Shown here one piece after another: positions 5,206-5,291 of a DNA stretch of 5,291 bases. Source of the stretch: Thermoprotei archaeon (GTDB taxonomy: Archaea > Thermoproteota > Nitrososphaeria > Geothermarchaeales > JDFR-13); NCBI GenBank assembly GCA_015661745.1, contig DQVL01000130.1, positions 1 through 5,291 on the forward strand, in the 5' to 3' direction. The notes below the pieces were generated by a model. It was not told where the DNA came from and made no database searches. It worked only from the letters and a program-made list of their open reading frames with translations. Position numbers and translations under genes: made by a program. Position 1 is the first letter of the stretch. Every line of letters begins with the position of its first letter.

Positions 5206-5291
5206 GATGATCTACATAGAATGATGCCCAATAATAATCATCAGTATTATAATACGATTAAATGTGTAGCGACTATATTATGAAAATTAAA
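5206..5291. other. Downstream of the membrane-protein gene; no supported feature
   Basis: Eighty-six AT-rich bases without a recognisable gene. GATGAT (5206-5211) could pair weakly with ATCATC (5237-5242). An ATG at 5280 (M-K-I-K to the window edge) could open a further gene, but no ribosome binding site precedes it and only four codons are visible. Confidence 0.4.

Overview
The window looks like part of the chromosome of a thermophilic, probably thermoproteotal (crenarchaeal), archaeon. The evidence is AT-rich DNA with heavy use of ATA, AGA and AGG codons, a GAGGTG ribosome binding site, many TATA-like elements with no bacterial -35/-10 promoters, and archaeal-type versions of malic enzyme and adenosylcobalamin-dependent ribonucleotide reductase. 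This placement is inferred from sequence style, not from a search. All recognised genes are on the + strand.

Layout: (1) 1-831 is the 3' part of a malic enzyme gene, cut by the window edge. (2) 832-953 is a short intergenic region with an exact 9-bp dyad, a second interleaved 6-bp dyad, and the nrdJ ribosome binding site. (3) 954-3581 is one continuous reading frame for a class II ribonucleotide reductase (NrdJ). It is interrupted once, by an in-frame TAG at 2184-2186. Both sides stay in the same frame, every catalytic motif is intact, and no usable start codon lies close after the TAG. (4) 3582-3984 is an intergenic region with a hairpin and T-run just after nrdJ, a wider inverted repeat, and a possible 36-codon ORF. 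(5) 3985-5205 encodes a polytopic membrane protein with about 11 helices. (6) 5206-5291 holds no recognised gene.

Two points deserve attention. First, an essential enzyme is split by a single amber codon that sits 2 nt after a small GNRA-type hairpin; this could be stop-codon readthrough or recoding (pyrrolysine included), a recent nonsense mutation, or a sequencing error. Second, the membrane protein carries D-x2-W-H-x12-H followed by hydrophobic residues, in a W-S-P-A-H-I-I context. This closely resembles the Asp/His/His copper-site signature of the C subunit of copper membrane monooxygenases (PmoC/AmoC). The motif recurs in a second helix pair (D-x2-W-H-x13-H), and a degenerate D...W-x2-H form appears in a third. 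No monooxygenase A or B subunit is visible here.

The genes do not form an obvious pathway. Malic enzyme belongs to central carbon metabolism, NrdJ to DNA precursor synthesis, and the membrane protein is of unknown function. The gaps of 122 and roughly 400 bases suggest separate transcription units.
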